A stretch of 64,000 bases of DNA, from positions 806,001-870,000 of the forward strand of contig NZ_JBHTBR010000005.1 of NCBI RefSeq assembly GCF_042665075.1, read 5' to 3'. This DNA comes from Hirschia litorea (GTDB taxonomy: Bacteria > Pseudomonadota > Alphaproteobacteria > Caulobacterales > Hyphomonadaceae). Position 1 is the first letter of the stretch. Every line of letters begins with the position of its first letter. Positions 17,769 through 26,794 of the stretch are shown piece after piece. The notes beneath the pieces were generated by a model that was not told where the DNA came from, did not search any database, and saw only the letters and a list, made by a program, of their open reading frames with translations. The position numbers were made by a program, and so were the translations under genes.

Positions 17769-19769
17769 ATGCATGACAATCTAATCCTCGCGGTCGCCAT
17801 AATCGGTGTCCTAGGTATCGGTGCTCAGTGGTTAGCATGGCGCTTTCAAGCACCTGCAATCGTTTTGATGAGCGTGGCAGGGCTTTTTGTGGGCCCTTTT
17901 TGGGCTTGGATGTTTGGACATCCACTTCTTAACCCTTCGGAGGTCTTTGCGACGGGCGGGGTAGATGCTCATGGAAAGGCTATTAGTAGCCTTTTGGGGC
18001 CAATTATTTCACTCGCCGTTGCTGTAATCCTGTTTGAAGGTGGTTTGAACCTACGCTTCCACGAATTGCGTGAATCGGGCAAGGCTGTGATGCGGCTGAT
18101 CTTTATCGGTACGCCTATCGCATGGGGATTGGGAACATTAGCTGCGCACTATGCGGCGGGGCTTTCCTGGCCGGTGGCTATTCTTTTTGCGGGTATTTTG
18201 GTTGTGACAGGGCCAACGGTAATTATGCCGCTCCTGCGTCAATCTAAATTGGGCGGCAAAGTTGGCTCTACGCTGAAATGGGAAGGTATCGTAAATGATC
18301 CCGTTGGGGCTTTGCTTGCCGTTGTTGTGTACGAGGCGCTTCGCGTTCTAAATGCGGGTGAAAACCCTCTCTACGCAGCAGGATGGATTTTTGTAGCCGC
18401 TGTCATGGCGGGGTGCCTTGGTGTCGCGTTTGGATATGGACTTGTGCACATGTTCCGTCGTGGGTGGGCACCTGAATATCTTAAAGCGCCTATTCTGCTT
18501 TCAGGGGTAATAGCGTGTTACTCGCTTGCAGAGATGATCGAACATGAGACAGGGCTAGTTGCTGTGACAGTGTTTGGTATGGCACTGGCGAATGCGCGTT
18601 TCGCGAGCTTGCAGGAGGTGCGTAAGTTTAAGGAGAACATTGCCGTTCTTCTGATATCGGGTGTGTTCGTAATTTTGACTGCGGATTTGACGCCGCAAGA
18701 CATTGCATCAGCATTTAACTTCCCAACATTTGCTTTCCTTTTCTGTATGCTTTTCATTGTGCGTCCTATTTCTGCTGGATTGACGACACTTGGCGCTTTG
18801 AAGCCAAAAGAGTCAGCTCTAATTGGTTGGATCGCACCGCGTGGTATCGTGGCAGTTGCTATTTCTGGCTTCTTCGCAGAACGCATGGTCGCGGATGGCT
18901 ATGAAGATGCATCACGTTTAACCACGCTTGCTTTTGCAATGGCGATTACCACAGTTGTGTTGCACGGGTTTACAATCAAACCGATTGCTCGCTGGTTGGG
19001 GCTGGTGCGTGTAAATCGTCCTGGAACATTGATCGTGGGTTCCACGCCATGGAGTGTGGGTTTTGCTAAATGTCTAAGTGATGCTGGAGCAGATGTAATT
19101 CTGGCGGATTCAAATTTCGGGCGTCTCCGTGGTGCGCGCCAAGCAAACCTTGATCGTTTTTATGGCGAGGTGGTTTCAGAAGGTGCTGAGCTTCAACTAG
19201 ATCACTCAAAATTTGACAGTGTCGTCGCAGTTTCTGCGAATGATCCTTATAATGCGCTTGTGTGTAGTCATTTTGGTCCTGAATTGGGCCGGAATCATGC
19301 ATTCCAGTTGGCGTCACAGGATTTAGAAGAGGACAATCCACGCGCTATAAATCTGGCCGCGCGCGGACAAACGCTTGGTGGACGCGGCCGTACATATGAC
19401 GCCCTTATTCGCGATACATACCGTGGTTGGACGTTTTCTAAAACGACATTGACGGAAGGTTTCACGCTTGAAAACCTGAAAGCCAAACGACCTGATGCGG
19501 ATTTACTGGCTGAATTGCGCCCTGATGGAAGCATGGTGTTTTTAGGACCTAGCCGTTCTGCGAAAGGTGGTGTGGGTGTGACGGTTATAAGCTTTGGTCC
19601 AGAAACAGCTGTGACTGAACCTGAAACAAAAGACGGCGCAGACGAGGCAGAGGCGGAAAATGCCGATACCTCTAGCACTGAGAATGAAGCATTGCCTGAA
19701 GCAAAAAAAGCTGGATTGCTAAGTCGAATTAAAAATCCCAAATCCACTGGTGAGCGATCTTCGCTCTAG
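17769..19769 (+). CDS. Cation:proton antiporter with C-terminal nucleotide-binding (TrkA-N-like) domain
   Basis: Integral membrane exchanger of the CPA (NhaP/Kef-like) type, 666 residues. About 12 hydrophobic segments fill residues 1-410, with the family motifs VAVILFEGGLNLRF and VTGPTVIMPLLRQ and the Asp of WEGIVNDPVGALLA. A Rossmann-like regulatory domain then starts GTLIVGSTPWSVGFAKCLSDAGADV and runs to about residue 520, resembling RCK/TrkA-N units of Kef-type systems. An acidic low-complexity linker is near the C-terminus. A role in Na+ or K+/H+ exchange and pH or salt homeostasis is inferred from family; the ion is not readable. The stop overlaps by four bases the stop of the opposing gene. 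Confidence 0.9.
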   Translation: MHDNLILAVAIIGVLGIGAQWLAWRFQAPAIVLMSVAGLFVGPFWAWMFGHPLLNPSEVFATGGVDAHGKAISSLLGPIISLAVAVILFEGGLNLRFHELRESGKAVMRLIFIGTPIAWGLGTLAAHYAAGLSWPVAILFAGILVVTGPTVIMPLLRQSKLGGKVGSTLKWEGIVNDPVGALLAVVVYEALRVLNAGENPLYAAGWIFVAAVMAGCLGVAFGYGLVHMFRRGWAPEYLKAPILLSGVIACYSLAEMIEHETGLVAVTVFGMALANARFASLQEVRKFKENIAVLLISGVFVILTADLTPQDIASAFNFPTFAFLFCMLFIVRPISAGLTTLGALKPKESALIGWIAPRGIVAVAISGFFAERMVADGYEDASRLTTLAFAMAITTVVLHGFTIKPIARWLGLVRVNRPGTLIVGSTPWSVGFAKCLSDAGADVILADSNFGRLRGARQANLDRFYGEVVSEGAELQLDHSKFDSVVAVSANDPYNALVCSHFGPELGRNHAFQLASQDLEEDNPRAINLAARGQTLGGRGRTYDALIRDTYRGWTFSKTTLTEGFTLENLKAKRPDADLLAELRPDGSMVFLGPSRSAKGGVGVTVISFGPETAVTEPETKDGADEAEAENADTSSTENEALPEAKKAGLLSRIKNPKSTGERSSL

Positions 19770-20455
19770 CTTCCTATAGCGTGTAAGCTGCGCCCATTTG
19801 CGTTCAGCCAATTTTTGGCCGGACGTACATCGGGTATGCAGCGCGCAACGTGGCTCCAGAAGCGGGGAGAGTGGTTCATTTCCAGAAGGTGCGCACATTC
19901 ATGCGCTGCAACATAATCTAGAACAAATGTAGGCGCACAGATGAGGCGCCAAGAAAAGTTTAAATTGTTTTTGGATGAGCATGATCCCCAGCGTGTTTTA
20001 GTATCTTTGATTGAAATACTTGCGGGTTGAACATTCAATATCTTAGCATGTTTATTGACGTGCCTCATAAGATCTGCGCGGGCGGCAGCTTTATAAAACC
20101 CGATAACTTTGGCCGGTGCTAAGTCTGCCTTGCCGGGAACCATAATCTTAAAAGGTTTGCTAGCATCGTCTATGTAGACACTACGCCCTTGTTGTGCGGT
20201 TTGGATAAGGTGTAATTCACCGCGTAGTGGAGTTGAGCTTCCAATAGTTAAAAGTTGTTGTGCAGGTAATTCATCTAAGCGTGACCGAATCCAGTCGATT
20301 CGTTCTTGGGCAAAATCAAGCGCTGCTTTTTTGAACTTCCGATGAGGGGCGATAGCGACAGCTTCACGTTTCTTAGAGTCTATTTTTAAAGAAATTCGAC
20401 GTGCACGTGGATTTATTTCGAGTCTTATCTCGATTGTTTGCCCTTTGTTCGTCAT
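19766..20455 (-). CDS. YgjP-type M48-like zinc metallopeptidase
   Basis: A 229-residue protein of the YgjP/DUF45 family. The zinc motif is HECAH at residues 185-189 with a further His in MNHSPRFW, as usual for the family. The N-terminal half carries the typical basic strands NPRARRISLKI and the KDTKTRWGSCSSKNNLNFSWRL block. I choose ATG 20455 because the upstream in-frame options (ATG 20488, TTG 20524) add residues unlike the family and none has a clear ribosome site. Convergent with the antiporter (4-base overlap) and divergent from the lipoprotein gene at 20545. The biological substrate is unknown. Confidence 0.88.
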   Translation of the reverse strand: MTNKGQTIEIRLEINPRARRISLKIDSKKREAVAIAPHRKFKKAALDFAQERIDWIRSRLDELPAQQLLTIGSSTPLRGELHLIQTAQQGRSVYIDDASKPFKIMVPGKADLAPAKVIGFYKAAARADLMRHVNKHAKILNVQPASISIKDTKTRWGSCSSKNNLNFSWRLICAPTFVLDYVAAHECAHLLEMNHSPRFWSHVARCIPDVRPAKNWLNANGRSLHAIGS

Positions 20456-20544
20456 AAGATTGACACGGTCTGCGTGGTTTGTATCCATGCATGAAGAATT
20501 ACAATCGTCCGTGGGTGGGCGCAAGCAAGGAATGAGGATCTAGT

Positions 20545-22122
20545 ATGAAACACATTATGATAGGTGCTAGCGCACTCGCATTGTTGGCTGCTTGTGGAGC
20601 GGACGATGAGCCAAAAGCAAAATCTCTTGATTCAGTCAAAGTTGAAGACATAAAAATACCGAGTTCAAACTTTAAAGCTAAGGATTACGGTAAAACGTCA
20701 GCGGCACTTGCAGCCTTGAAACTAGATGGTGAAGCAAGTAGCCCAATCAAATTTGCTGACAGTTCTACTAAAAATGGCGGTGCAGTCTTTAGCGATGTGA
20801 CAATCACAGGAGATGATGGTCCGGCGCTTTTAGCAAAGAAAATGTCGTTTGATGGTCTGAACATGACGGATGATGGTCCTACATTTGACCGTCTTATTCT
20901 ATCAGACATGTCTATGGTGGACGAAGAAGAAGGTGTAAATATCGCCATTGGTGATATTTCTATCGTTGAACCAAATGCTGCTGCTTCAGCTTTCTTTGCG
21001 GCTTTGATCCAAGGTGAGGACACTGAAGGCACTCCAAATTTTGGAGAGTGGGCATTTGACAGTATGTCATTGAAAAATTTGTCTTTGGCTGCCGCGCCTA
21101 AAGATGAGGAAGGCGCTGTGTCTGTCTCCGTGGGTGAGCTTACAATGGCTTCACTTGCCGATGCTGTTGCTGGGCAAACTCTGTTTTCAAACATCAAAAT
21201 GGATTTTGACATTCCAGACGCTGGAGACTTCCCAATTAAAGGTAGTCTAAACCTAGATAAAATGAGCCTATCAAACTTACAGGCGAGCTTCATTGATGCG
21301 TTTGCTGAGGCTGGTTCAGATCCTGAAAAACTTGCAGGTGTGAACTCTCAATTGATGGGCAATTACACAAGCCCGATTGATCAGGGCTATGATCAAGGTG
21401 TTGTTGAAGGGCTTTCGTTAGATGTATCTGGCTTAAGCTTCTCTATGCCAAAATCAGCGACAAAAGTTGTTCGCAATAAAGATGGTGTTGCGACGAGTGT
21501 TGTTAGCCCGAAAACTGTTTTCAAATTGAAAGCAGATGCAGAGGGTGGCCAGCTTGGTCAGCAATTGGCGCAAGGCCTTGCAATGTTGGATTACTCTGAT
21601 CTTGAGTTTTCTGTAAATGCAAAAGCATCATATGACCCAGAAACAAAAGAAACGCGTTACAGCGACTATGTAATTGATATGAAAGATGGTTTTTCTCTTT
21701 CCTTCAACGGTGGTGCATTCAACGTCCTTGAGATGATGCAAGGCATGACTGAAAACGCTGAAGAGCCAAATATGGATGCTTTGGGTCAGTTGAAATTTTC
21801 AGATATGGAAATTTCTCTGAAAGATAAATCACTTATTGATCGCGCATTTAAAGTTGCTGCTGAAATGCAGGGCATGGAACCAGCTCAATTGAAGAGCATG
21901 GCATCTGGTTTCCTTGCAATGGGTACAATGCAGGCGAGCCAGTCTGGTGTAGATATGGAATTGGTGAATCAGACAGTCACAGCATTGACTTCTTTCATTG
22001 AAGATTCAGGCACATTGACGATTAAAATGGCTCCTGACGCACCGGTCTCAATGGCTGATTTTGAAGACCCAAGCAAACTTACTGCTGATGCTTTGGGTTT
22101 CTCTGCTACGACAAAGAAGTAA
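20545..22122 (+). CDS. Large lipoprotein of unknown function
   Basis: A 525-residue envelope protein with a lipoprotein signal; lipobox LAAC gives lipidated Cys17. The body is made of long stretches of alternating polar/hydrophobic residues (SFDGLNMTDDGPTFDRLILSDMSM, split as GLNMTDD... and LILSDMSM) that suggest repeated beta strands. I recognise no named domain. GAGGA lies seven bases before the ATG. It resembles the minus-strand lipoprotein at 47693-49624 in layout: lipobox, strand-rich body, a conserved segment around SYDPETK, and a near-C-terminal block KMAPDAPVSMADF...ADALGF. The two may be distant paralogues. It ends in a bidirectional terminator shared with senC. Confidence 0.75.
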   Translation: MKHIMIGASALALLAACGADDEPKAKSLDSVKVEDIKIPSSNFKAKDYGKTSAALAALKLDGEASSPIKFADSSTKNGGAVFSDVTITGDDGPALLAKKMSFDGLNMTDDGPTFDRLILSDMSMVDEEEGVNIAIGDISIVEPNAAASAFFAALIQGEDTEGTPNFGEWAFDSMSLKNLSLAAAPKDEEGAVSVSVGELTMASLADAVAGQTLFSNIKMDFDIPDAGDFPIKGSLNLDKMSLSNLQASFIDAFAEAGSDPEKLAGVNSQLMGNYTSPIDQGYDQGVVEGLSLDVSGLSFSMPKSATKVVRNKDGVATSVVSPKTVFKLKADAEGGQLGQQLAQGLAMLDYSDLEFSVNAKASYDPETKETRYSDYVIDMKDGFSLSFNGGAFNVLEMMQGMTENAEEPNMDALGQLKFSDMEISLKDKSLIDRAFKVAAEMQGMEPAQLKSMASGFLAMGTMQASQSGVDMELVNQTVTALTSFIEDSGTLTIKMAPDAPVSMADFEDPSKLTADALGFSATTKK

Positions 22123-22144
22123 TTGTTTTTACAATATAAATGCG

Positions 22145-22176
22145 AAAAGGCCGGAAGTTCTCTTCCGGCCTTTTTT
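22145..22176. terminator. Bidirectional terminator between the lipoprotein gene and senC
   Basis: A 13-bp perfect stem AAAAGGCCGGAAG (22145-22157) / CTTCCGGCCTTTT (22162-22174) with loop TTCT and a six-T run. A-rich on the left and T-rich on the right, so it can stop both converging genes. Confidence 0.88.
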
Positions 22177-22206
22177 ATTCTAACATTAGAATGAGTTGCT
22201 AAATTA

Positions 22207-22836
22207 TCAGGAGTTGGACGATAGTTCAGCGATACATCCAGCAACTTCATCTGGTGTCGCTTCTGAGGTAAAGAACGTCTTCAATTTCCAGTCTTTATCC
22301 ATGAGATAAAGGATTGAAAGATGGTCCATCGTATAGCCTAAACTACTGTCTGGCGTTTCAATTTTCTTATAGCTGGTCATAAATGCATCGGCGGCAGATT
22401 TGATCTCTTCGGGCGTTCCTGTCAGGCCGATAAGGTCTTCAGGAAACCCATTACTTTCAACATATTGTGCCAATGCTTCGGGCGTGTCTTGTTCGGGGTC
22501 TACTGAGATGAGCAGTGTGCGAGGCTTTTCAACACCTTCGGGAAGTTGGTCCATCGCTGAGCCAACAACAGAGAGCGTAAACGGGCAGACATCCGGGCAA
22601 TTTGTAAAGCCAAAATATACCAGCGTTTCGCGCCCTTTATAGGTGTCTTGTGTCACTCTGCTACCTGTGTGGTCAGTGAGTGCTATTGGCCCGCCTATAT
22701 TGTCATAGGCACGTGATGCACAGGAGGAAGCGCCTCCCGACGTGCCTGCAGCAGCTGTGGATGTGTCATTGTTAGGCCCACACGCACTTAGCAAGAAAGT
22801 GACTGCGAGCGCGGATGTCAAAAGAGCATTTTTCAT
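22207..22836 (-). CDS. senC: SCO1/SenC-family copper protein
   Basis: Thioredoxin-fold protein of the SCO/SenC family, which delivers copper to the CuA site of cytochrome oxidase and affects Reg signalling in Rhodobacter. The 209-residue product starts with a lipoprotein signal (lipobox LSAC, Cys19), then the copper-binding FTNCPDVCPFTL (CxxxC), LISVDPEQDTPEAL, and the distal His in YTMDHLSILYLMD. Start at ATG 22836; the longer TTG start is not supported. It is divergent from regB, 108 bases away, giving the senC-regB-regA arrangement known from purple bacteria (regA-senC-regB / prrBCA). Confidence 0.92.
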   Translation of the reverse strand: MKNALLTSALAVTFLLSACGPNNDTSTAAAGTSGGASSCASRAYDNIGGPIALTDHTGSRVTQDTYKGRETLVYFGFTNCPDVCPFTLSVVGSAMDQLPEGVEKPRTLLISVDPEQDTPEALAQYVESNGFPEDLIGLTGTPEEIKSAADAFMTSYKKIETPDSSLGYTMDHLSILYLMDKDWKLKTFFTSEATPDEVAGCIAELSSNS

Positions 22837-22944
22837 GAAGCGCAATATGAAGAAATTACGCGTTGAGGCAATAGGCGTTTAGGTCACAGGTGCGTGCGTG
22901 GAAAAAGCTTGAGCTTCTTCAATCTCAAACTACTGTGTCAAACT

Positions 22945-24336
22945 ATGTCTACTCAGGAAAACGAAACCACACGCGGCACTGTAAACGCGATTACACCGCT
23001 TATTGATCTTGCACCCGAAGGGCTTGCCGGCGTTGGCTCCGTATTTGGACGGACGCGCGTACGCACTTTGGTGAGTTTGCGTTGGATGGCTGTCATCGGA
23101 CAGGTGGCGGCGGTGCTGTTTGTACATTTTGTGCTTGGTTATAAATTACCCCTCGGTGGATGTTTGGCAGTGATAGCGGCATCTGCATGGGTGAATGTTA
23201 TTTTAACGGCGTTGCATCCCGCACAGCGATTGGCCAGTCAAAAAGAAACCGCTTTGCAATCTGCTTTTGATGTGTTGCAGCTCACCACATTGATTGGTTT
23301 AACGGGGGGGCTGGATAATCCTTTTCTATTCATGATCGTTGCGCCTGTTACGGTGGCGGCTTCGCGTTTGCGTCCAGCTTATGCGCTATTATTGCTAGGG
23401 CTGGGGCTATCTAGCCTTGGATTATTATCACTGGTTTCCGCGCCTTTGCCGTGGATAGAGGGGGAGTCTCTGAGTCTACCACCGACCTATCGTTGGGGGT
23501 TATTTGCGAGTGTCGGGATTGGCCTTGTTTTCTTCGCGGTGTCGGCTTGGCGTACGGGGAGAGATGAGGCGCGATTAGTGCGCGCGCTGGAGGCTGCGGA
23601 GGAGGTGTTGGCGAAAGAGCAACGCCTTTCCGCACTTGGCGCGCTATCGGCGGCCACGGCGCATGAATTGGGAACGCCACTGGCAACCATCCATCTCGTC
23701 GCCAAGGAATTAGAGCGCGCAACAGATAAGAGGAGTGAGACATATGAAGATGTTTCCCTCATCGCAGAGCAAGCTGAAAGATGTCGCAATATTTTGGGTC
23801 AGATTTCCAGACGTGGAGAGGCAAGCGATGCAGCCCACGCCAAGCTTCCCGTTCTGGCATTGATCAAGGAAATATCTGAGCCGCATATGGGCTTAGGTAT
23901 CAATATTCACCTCACCAGTGAGCCTTTGCCAGATATTGAGGGAGAGCCACCCCAACCACCGGAGATTAGACGTCGCCCAGAGCTTATTCATGCCTTGGGC
24001 GCGTTTGTAGAAAATGCGGTCAGCTTTGCCGAAAAAGATGTGCAAGTGGCGGCGCGGTGGTCGGATGATGAATTGCGCATTTATATTATTGATGATGGCC
24101 CGGGATTTTCGCAGGCGGTTTTGCCTAAATTGGGCGAACCATATCTTTCTCAGCGTGGTGAGAATCAAATAGGGGGCGGAATGGGGCTTGGTTTCTTCAT
24201 TGCACGCACTTTGCTGGAGCGTACTGGCGCACGGATGAAGCCCTATAATCGCCGCCCACCCGCAAAAGGCGCTGTGGTGCGCGTGTCTTGGACGCTTAAT
24301 ACAATCCGCGCCGCGCCAGGCTGGTCAGATGAGTAG
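22945..24336 (+). CDS. regB: RegB/PrrB-type redox sensor histidine kinase
   Basis: Membrane sensor kinase that reads the quinone/respiratory redox state and phosphorylates RegA. From ATG 22945 it has 463 residues. Six hydrophobic segments precede the kinase core. The quinone-sensing loop GGLDNPFLFMIVAP is present between segments. The H-box is HELGTPLATIHLVAKEL with the phospho-acceptor His240, exactly of RegB type. The HATPase domain shows FVENAVSFA and DDGPGF with GGGMGLGFFIARTLLERTG. A GTG at 22894 would add 17 residues; I prefer the ATG because the RegB-like sequence begins there. regA follows on the same strand. Confidence 0.92.
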   Translation: MSTQENETTRGTVNAITPLIDLAPEGLAGVGSVFGRTRVRTLVSLRWMAVIGQVAAVLFVHFVLGYKLPLGGCLAVIAASAWVNVILTALHPAQRLASQKETALQSAFDVLQLTTLIGLTGGLDNPFLFMIVAPVTVAASRLRPAYALLLLGLGLSSLGLLSLVSAPLPWIEGESLSLPPTYRWGLFASVGIGLVFFAVSAWRTGRDEARLVRALEAAEEVLAKEQRLSALGALSAATAHELGTPLATIHLVAKELERATDKRSETYEDVSLIAEQAERCRNILGQISRRGEASDAAHAKLPVLALIKEISEPHMGLGINIHLTSEPLPDIEGEPPQPPEIRRRPELIHALGAFVENAVSFAEKDVQVAARWSDDELRIYIIDDGPGFSQAVLPKLGEPYLSQRGENQIGGGMGLGFFIARTLLERTGARMKPYNRRPPAKGAVVRVSWTLNTIRAAPGWSDE

Positions 24337-24479
24337 ATATAGTGGTGAGTTTCGCATTTTTCGAGCATATTTAGTGCGGGGCTTGCTTTGCGATAGCAAC
24401 GGTTTAGTTTAGACAAAAAACAAATGCCTGAAATCATATGCTTGGATGTAAAAGAGAGCTGAAATTCAGGATGCATGGG

Positions 24480-25058
24480 ATGTTAAAAATGGAAGAAGCA
24501 GAATTCAAGCCAGATGAAGCGATCGCAGCTTTAGATGACAAGTCTATGATGGTGCTCGATGATGATGCTCCCTTTCGAGGCCGACTTGCACGCGCACTTA
24601 CCCAGCGCGGATTTACTGTTTCTGCATGTGCCACTGTTGCTGAGGCAAAAGATGTCGCCAAATTAAACCCTCCTGCTTTTGCTGTGCTTGATCTGCGTCT
24701 TGAAGACGGGTCTGGTTTGGATGTTGTGCAAACACTGCATGAGCACCGTGAAGACGCGCGCGCCGTTATTTTGACAGGCTATGGCGCTATCGCAACGGCG
24801 GTTGCGGCGGTCAAGGCGGGGGCGGTGGATTATCTCTCCAAGCCAGTGGATATTGATGATGTGGTCAAAGCGCTTCTATCCGCGCCGGGCAATAAGCCAG
24901 AGCCGCCAGAAAACCCAATGTCAGCAGACCGTGTGCGCTGGGAGCACATTCAGCGCGTGTATGAATTGTGTGATCACAATGTTTCCGAAACAGCACGCCG
25001 CCTCAACATGCACAGACGCACATTACAACGCATTCTAGCAAAACGCGCCCCGCGTTAA
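24480..25058 (+). CDS. regA: RegA/PrrA-type response regulator
   Basis: DNA-binding partner of RegB. The receiver domain holds the acidic pair in MVLDDDAPFRGRLARAL, the phospho-acceptor Asp71 in AVLDLRLEDGSG, and the conserved Thr and Lys (ILTGYGAIATA, YLSKPVDIDD). A proline linker leads to a Fis-type helix-turn-helix, NVSETARRLNMHRRTLQRIL, which is nearly invariant in RegA proteins. Several in-frame ATGs are possible (24438, 24471, 24480, 24489); AGGA eight bases ahead favours 24480, giving 192 residues. In relatives it controls respiration, redox balance and, where present, photosynthesis and fixation genes. Confidence 0.92.
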   Translation: MLKMEEAEFKPDEAIAALDDKSMMVLDDDAPFRGRLARALTQRGFTVSACATVAEAKDVAKLNPPAFAVLDLRLEDGSGLDVVQTLHEHREDARAVILTGYGAIATAVAAVKAGAVDYLSKPVDIDDVVKALLSAPGNKPEPPENPMSADRVRWEHIQRVYELCDHNVSETARRLNMHRRTLQRILAKRAPR

Positions 25059-25169
25059 GGGGATTGAGTGAAACTGTAGATGCCTATGAACAGTTCCAAA
25101 ATGCACCATTATGTGCCTAAGCATCTCATTTCATTCTTTTCCGCCAAGCATAAAATCGCAGAATTAAGC

Positions 25170-25673
25170 CTATATGTTTGAAATGTCTTTAATTTTTTCA
25201 TCTAGATGATCCAACCCATCTGCAATAATATAGAACCTTTTCAACATTAATTGGGGACTTTCAATTGTAGAAGTGAACCCTTTGATGTATGTGTGAGCTA
25301 GTTTGTTGCGCATGTTTGTCAATTCATTTAGGTTGCGGTGCAAGCCGTTTAGTATACTTGGATCACACAAAGCCTCAATTCCTTGGATTCCTTGATAACC
25401 AATCAGATCTCTTATCAGCGGATCCAAGTGTTTTCTCTGACTGAAGCCATAAGTACTTTCAACTCTAATTCTGTATTGCTTTTGAAAGGTTGAATTGCTA
25501 ATCAATGCTCGAGCGTGTTTTTCACAGATACTGTCGATTGTGACTTCGATCCAACCACACAGCTCGATTATCGCTAACTTTGAAAAATACAGTGGTTCTG
25601 CTTGAGTTTTTGCTGAAGCATATTTTCTTTTCAAGGATTTTAAATTTCGTTCTATGTAAGTTCTAGTAACCAT
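25170..25673 (-). CDS. HEPN-like (MAE_28990/MAE_18760-type) putative ribonuclease
   Basis: A 167-residue, mainly helical protein. Near its end NMRNKLAHTY contains R122-x4-H127, the catalytic Rx4-6H motif of HEPN RNases. The size, the motif position and the upstream DUF262 partner match the MAE_28990/MAE_18760 HEPN group as I know it. Start at ATG 25673, which overlaps the end of the DUF262 gene by 11 bases, so translation is probably coupled. Base use is clearly more AT-rich than neighbouring genes, suggesting transfer. A role as toxin or defence effector is inference. Confidence 0.75.
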   Translation of the reverse strand: MVTRTYIERNLKSLKRKYASAKTQAEPLYFSKLAIIELCGWIEVTIDSICEKHARALISNSTFQKQYRIRVESTYGFSQRKHLDPLIRDLIGYQGIQGIEALCDPSILNGLHRNLNELTNMRNKLAHTYIKGFTSTIESPQLMLKRFYIIADGLDHLDEKIKDISNI

Positions 25674-26784
25674 CTGGAGAAAACACATCGATTGCAGTTT
25701 GCATGCGCTCAATCACGCGTGGCTTACCTGAAAGCCCCTCTTTAAGTTTTTCCGCTGAAAATGGCTCTAAATTCACCAATTTGGTATATTTGTCTACACA
25801 CTCGCTACTTGGTAATGCCTTTAAGTATTCCAGATTGCTAGCCACTCCTACCAGCACTGCTTCAATTATACTTATATTGATCTTTTCTGGAGCTTCGCCT
25901 CTAAAGACTTTATCATATGTAATATCAATAGTTTCTATAAACAATTGCTCCTTATCAGCCAAGAAACGATCATCAGCATTGCGGTAGGTTTTCATATACT
26001 CATTTAAAAATTTCGATAAGCGGCCACTGTATTTCTGGTACTTGTGATGGAATGCAAATAGTCGAAGGATTAGCTCTTGTTTCGTATAACGGTAATTGCT
26101 TTCTTCATCCATCTTGTTCAGGCTTCGCCAAGGAATGTAAGTATCTAATTTTGCCAATAATTGGTTCAAAGAGCCGTTATAAATACAATTTCGAATTTCC
26201 TGATTGTTTAGCTTTGAGCCACCAGTATTTAGGCGATGAAAGATAGTGAACACATATTCTGAATGTGATGTCTTTTCCATATCGCATCTTAGAATTGTTA
26301 CAGGAATAGTTATGTTTTCAAGGCGGTCATAAAATTTCCGGATATTTTTGCTTCCATCACGAATTTCCGAAACGAATTTCCCCGCGATTTTAGGTTCAAT
26401 ATCCTCGTCTTTTGCTAGTTTCCATTTTACGGTTTCATCTAAAAATTTGACGATGGTAGAAATTCTCTGAAGGCCATCAATTACTTGATACTCGTCTCTC
26501 TTCCAATCATGAGCAAAACACATGCTTGGAATAGGAAGCCCTTTTATTAGAGAATCTATAAATCGTGTTTGTGCGGTATTGCTCCAGACAAAATCTCTTT
26601 GAAATGTGGGCTGTAGATCAAGTAATCCCCGTTTTTCTAATCGAAATAAATCAGCGCACGACCTCAATTCATTGAAAGCTACTATATCTGTAGGTGGGGC
26701 TTCTGAGTGATCATCCGAATCAAAACTATCAATCCCTTCGGGGTCTAAGTTGGTTCTAAAATTTTGGACATTTTCATCGGTCAT
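25663..26784 (-). CDS. DUF262 (GmrS/ParB-like) domain protein
   Basis: A 373-residue protein with the DUF262 fold: PTFQRDFVW at residues 59-67 and VIDGLQRISTIVKF from 101, the conserved D-G-x-Q-R nucleotide-handling motif. The block FHRLNTGGSKLNNQEIRN follows. DUF262 is the GmrS half of type IV GmrSD restriction and is found in several defence systems. No DUF1524 (HNH, GmrD) domain is visible here, so any nuclease function would come from the partner HEPN gene that it overlaps. The start at ATG 26784 has AAGGAG, which is part of the upstream gene's stop (TAAGGAG); an upstream start at 26904 lies inside that gene. AT-rich compared with the flanks. Confidence 0.85.
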   Translation of the reverse strand: MTDENVQNFRTNLDPEGIDSFDSDDHSEAPPTDIVAFNELRSCADLFRLEKRGLLDLQPTFQRDFVWSNTAQTRFIDSLIKGLPIPSMCFAHDWKRDEYQVIDGLQRISTIVKFLDETVKWKLAKDEDIEPKIAGKFVSEIRDGSKNIRKFYDRLENITIPVTILRCDMEKTSHSEYVFTIFHRLNTGGSKLNNQEIRNCIYNGSLNQLLAKLDTYIPWRSLNKMDEESNYRYTKQELILRLFAFHHKYQKYSGRLSKFLNEYMKTYRNADDRFLADKEQLFIETIDITYDKVFRGEAPEKINISIIEAVLVGVASNLEYLKALPSSECVDKYTKLVNLEPFSAEKLKEGLSGKPRVIERMQTAIDVFSPDGY

Positions 26785-26794
26785 TCTTTTCTCC

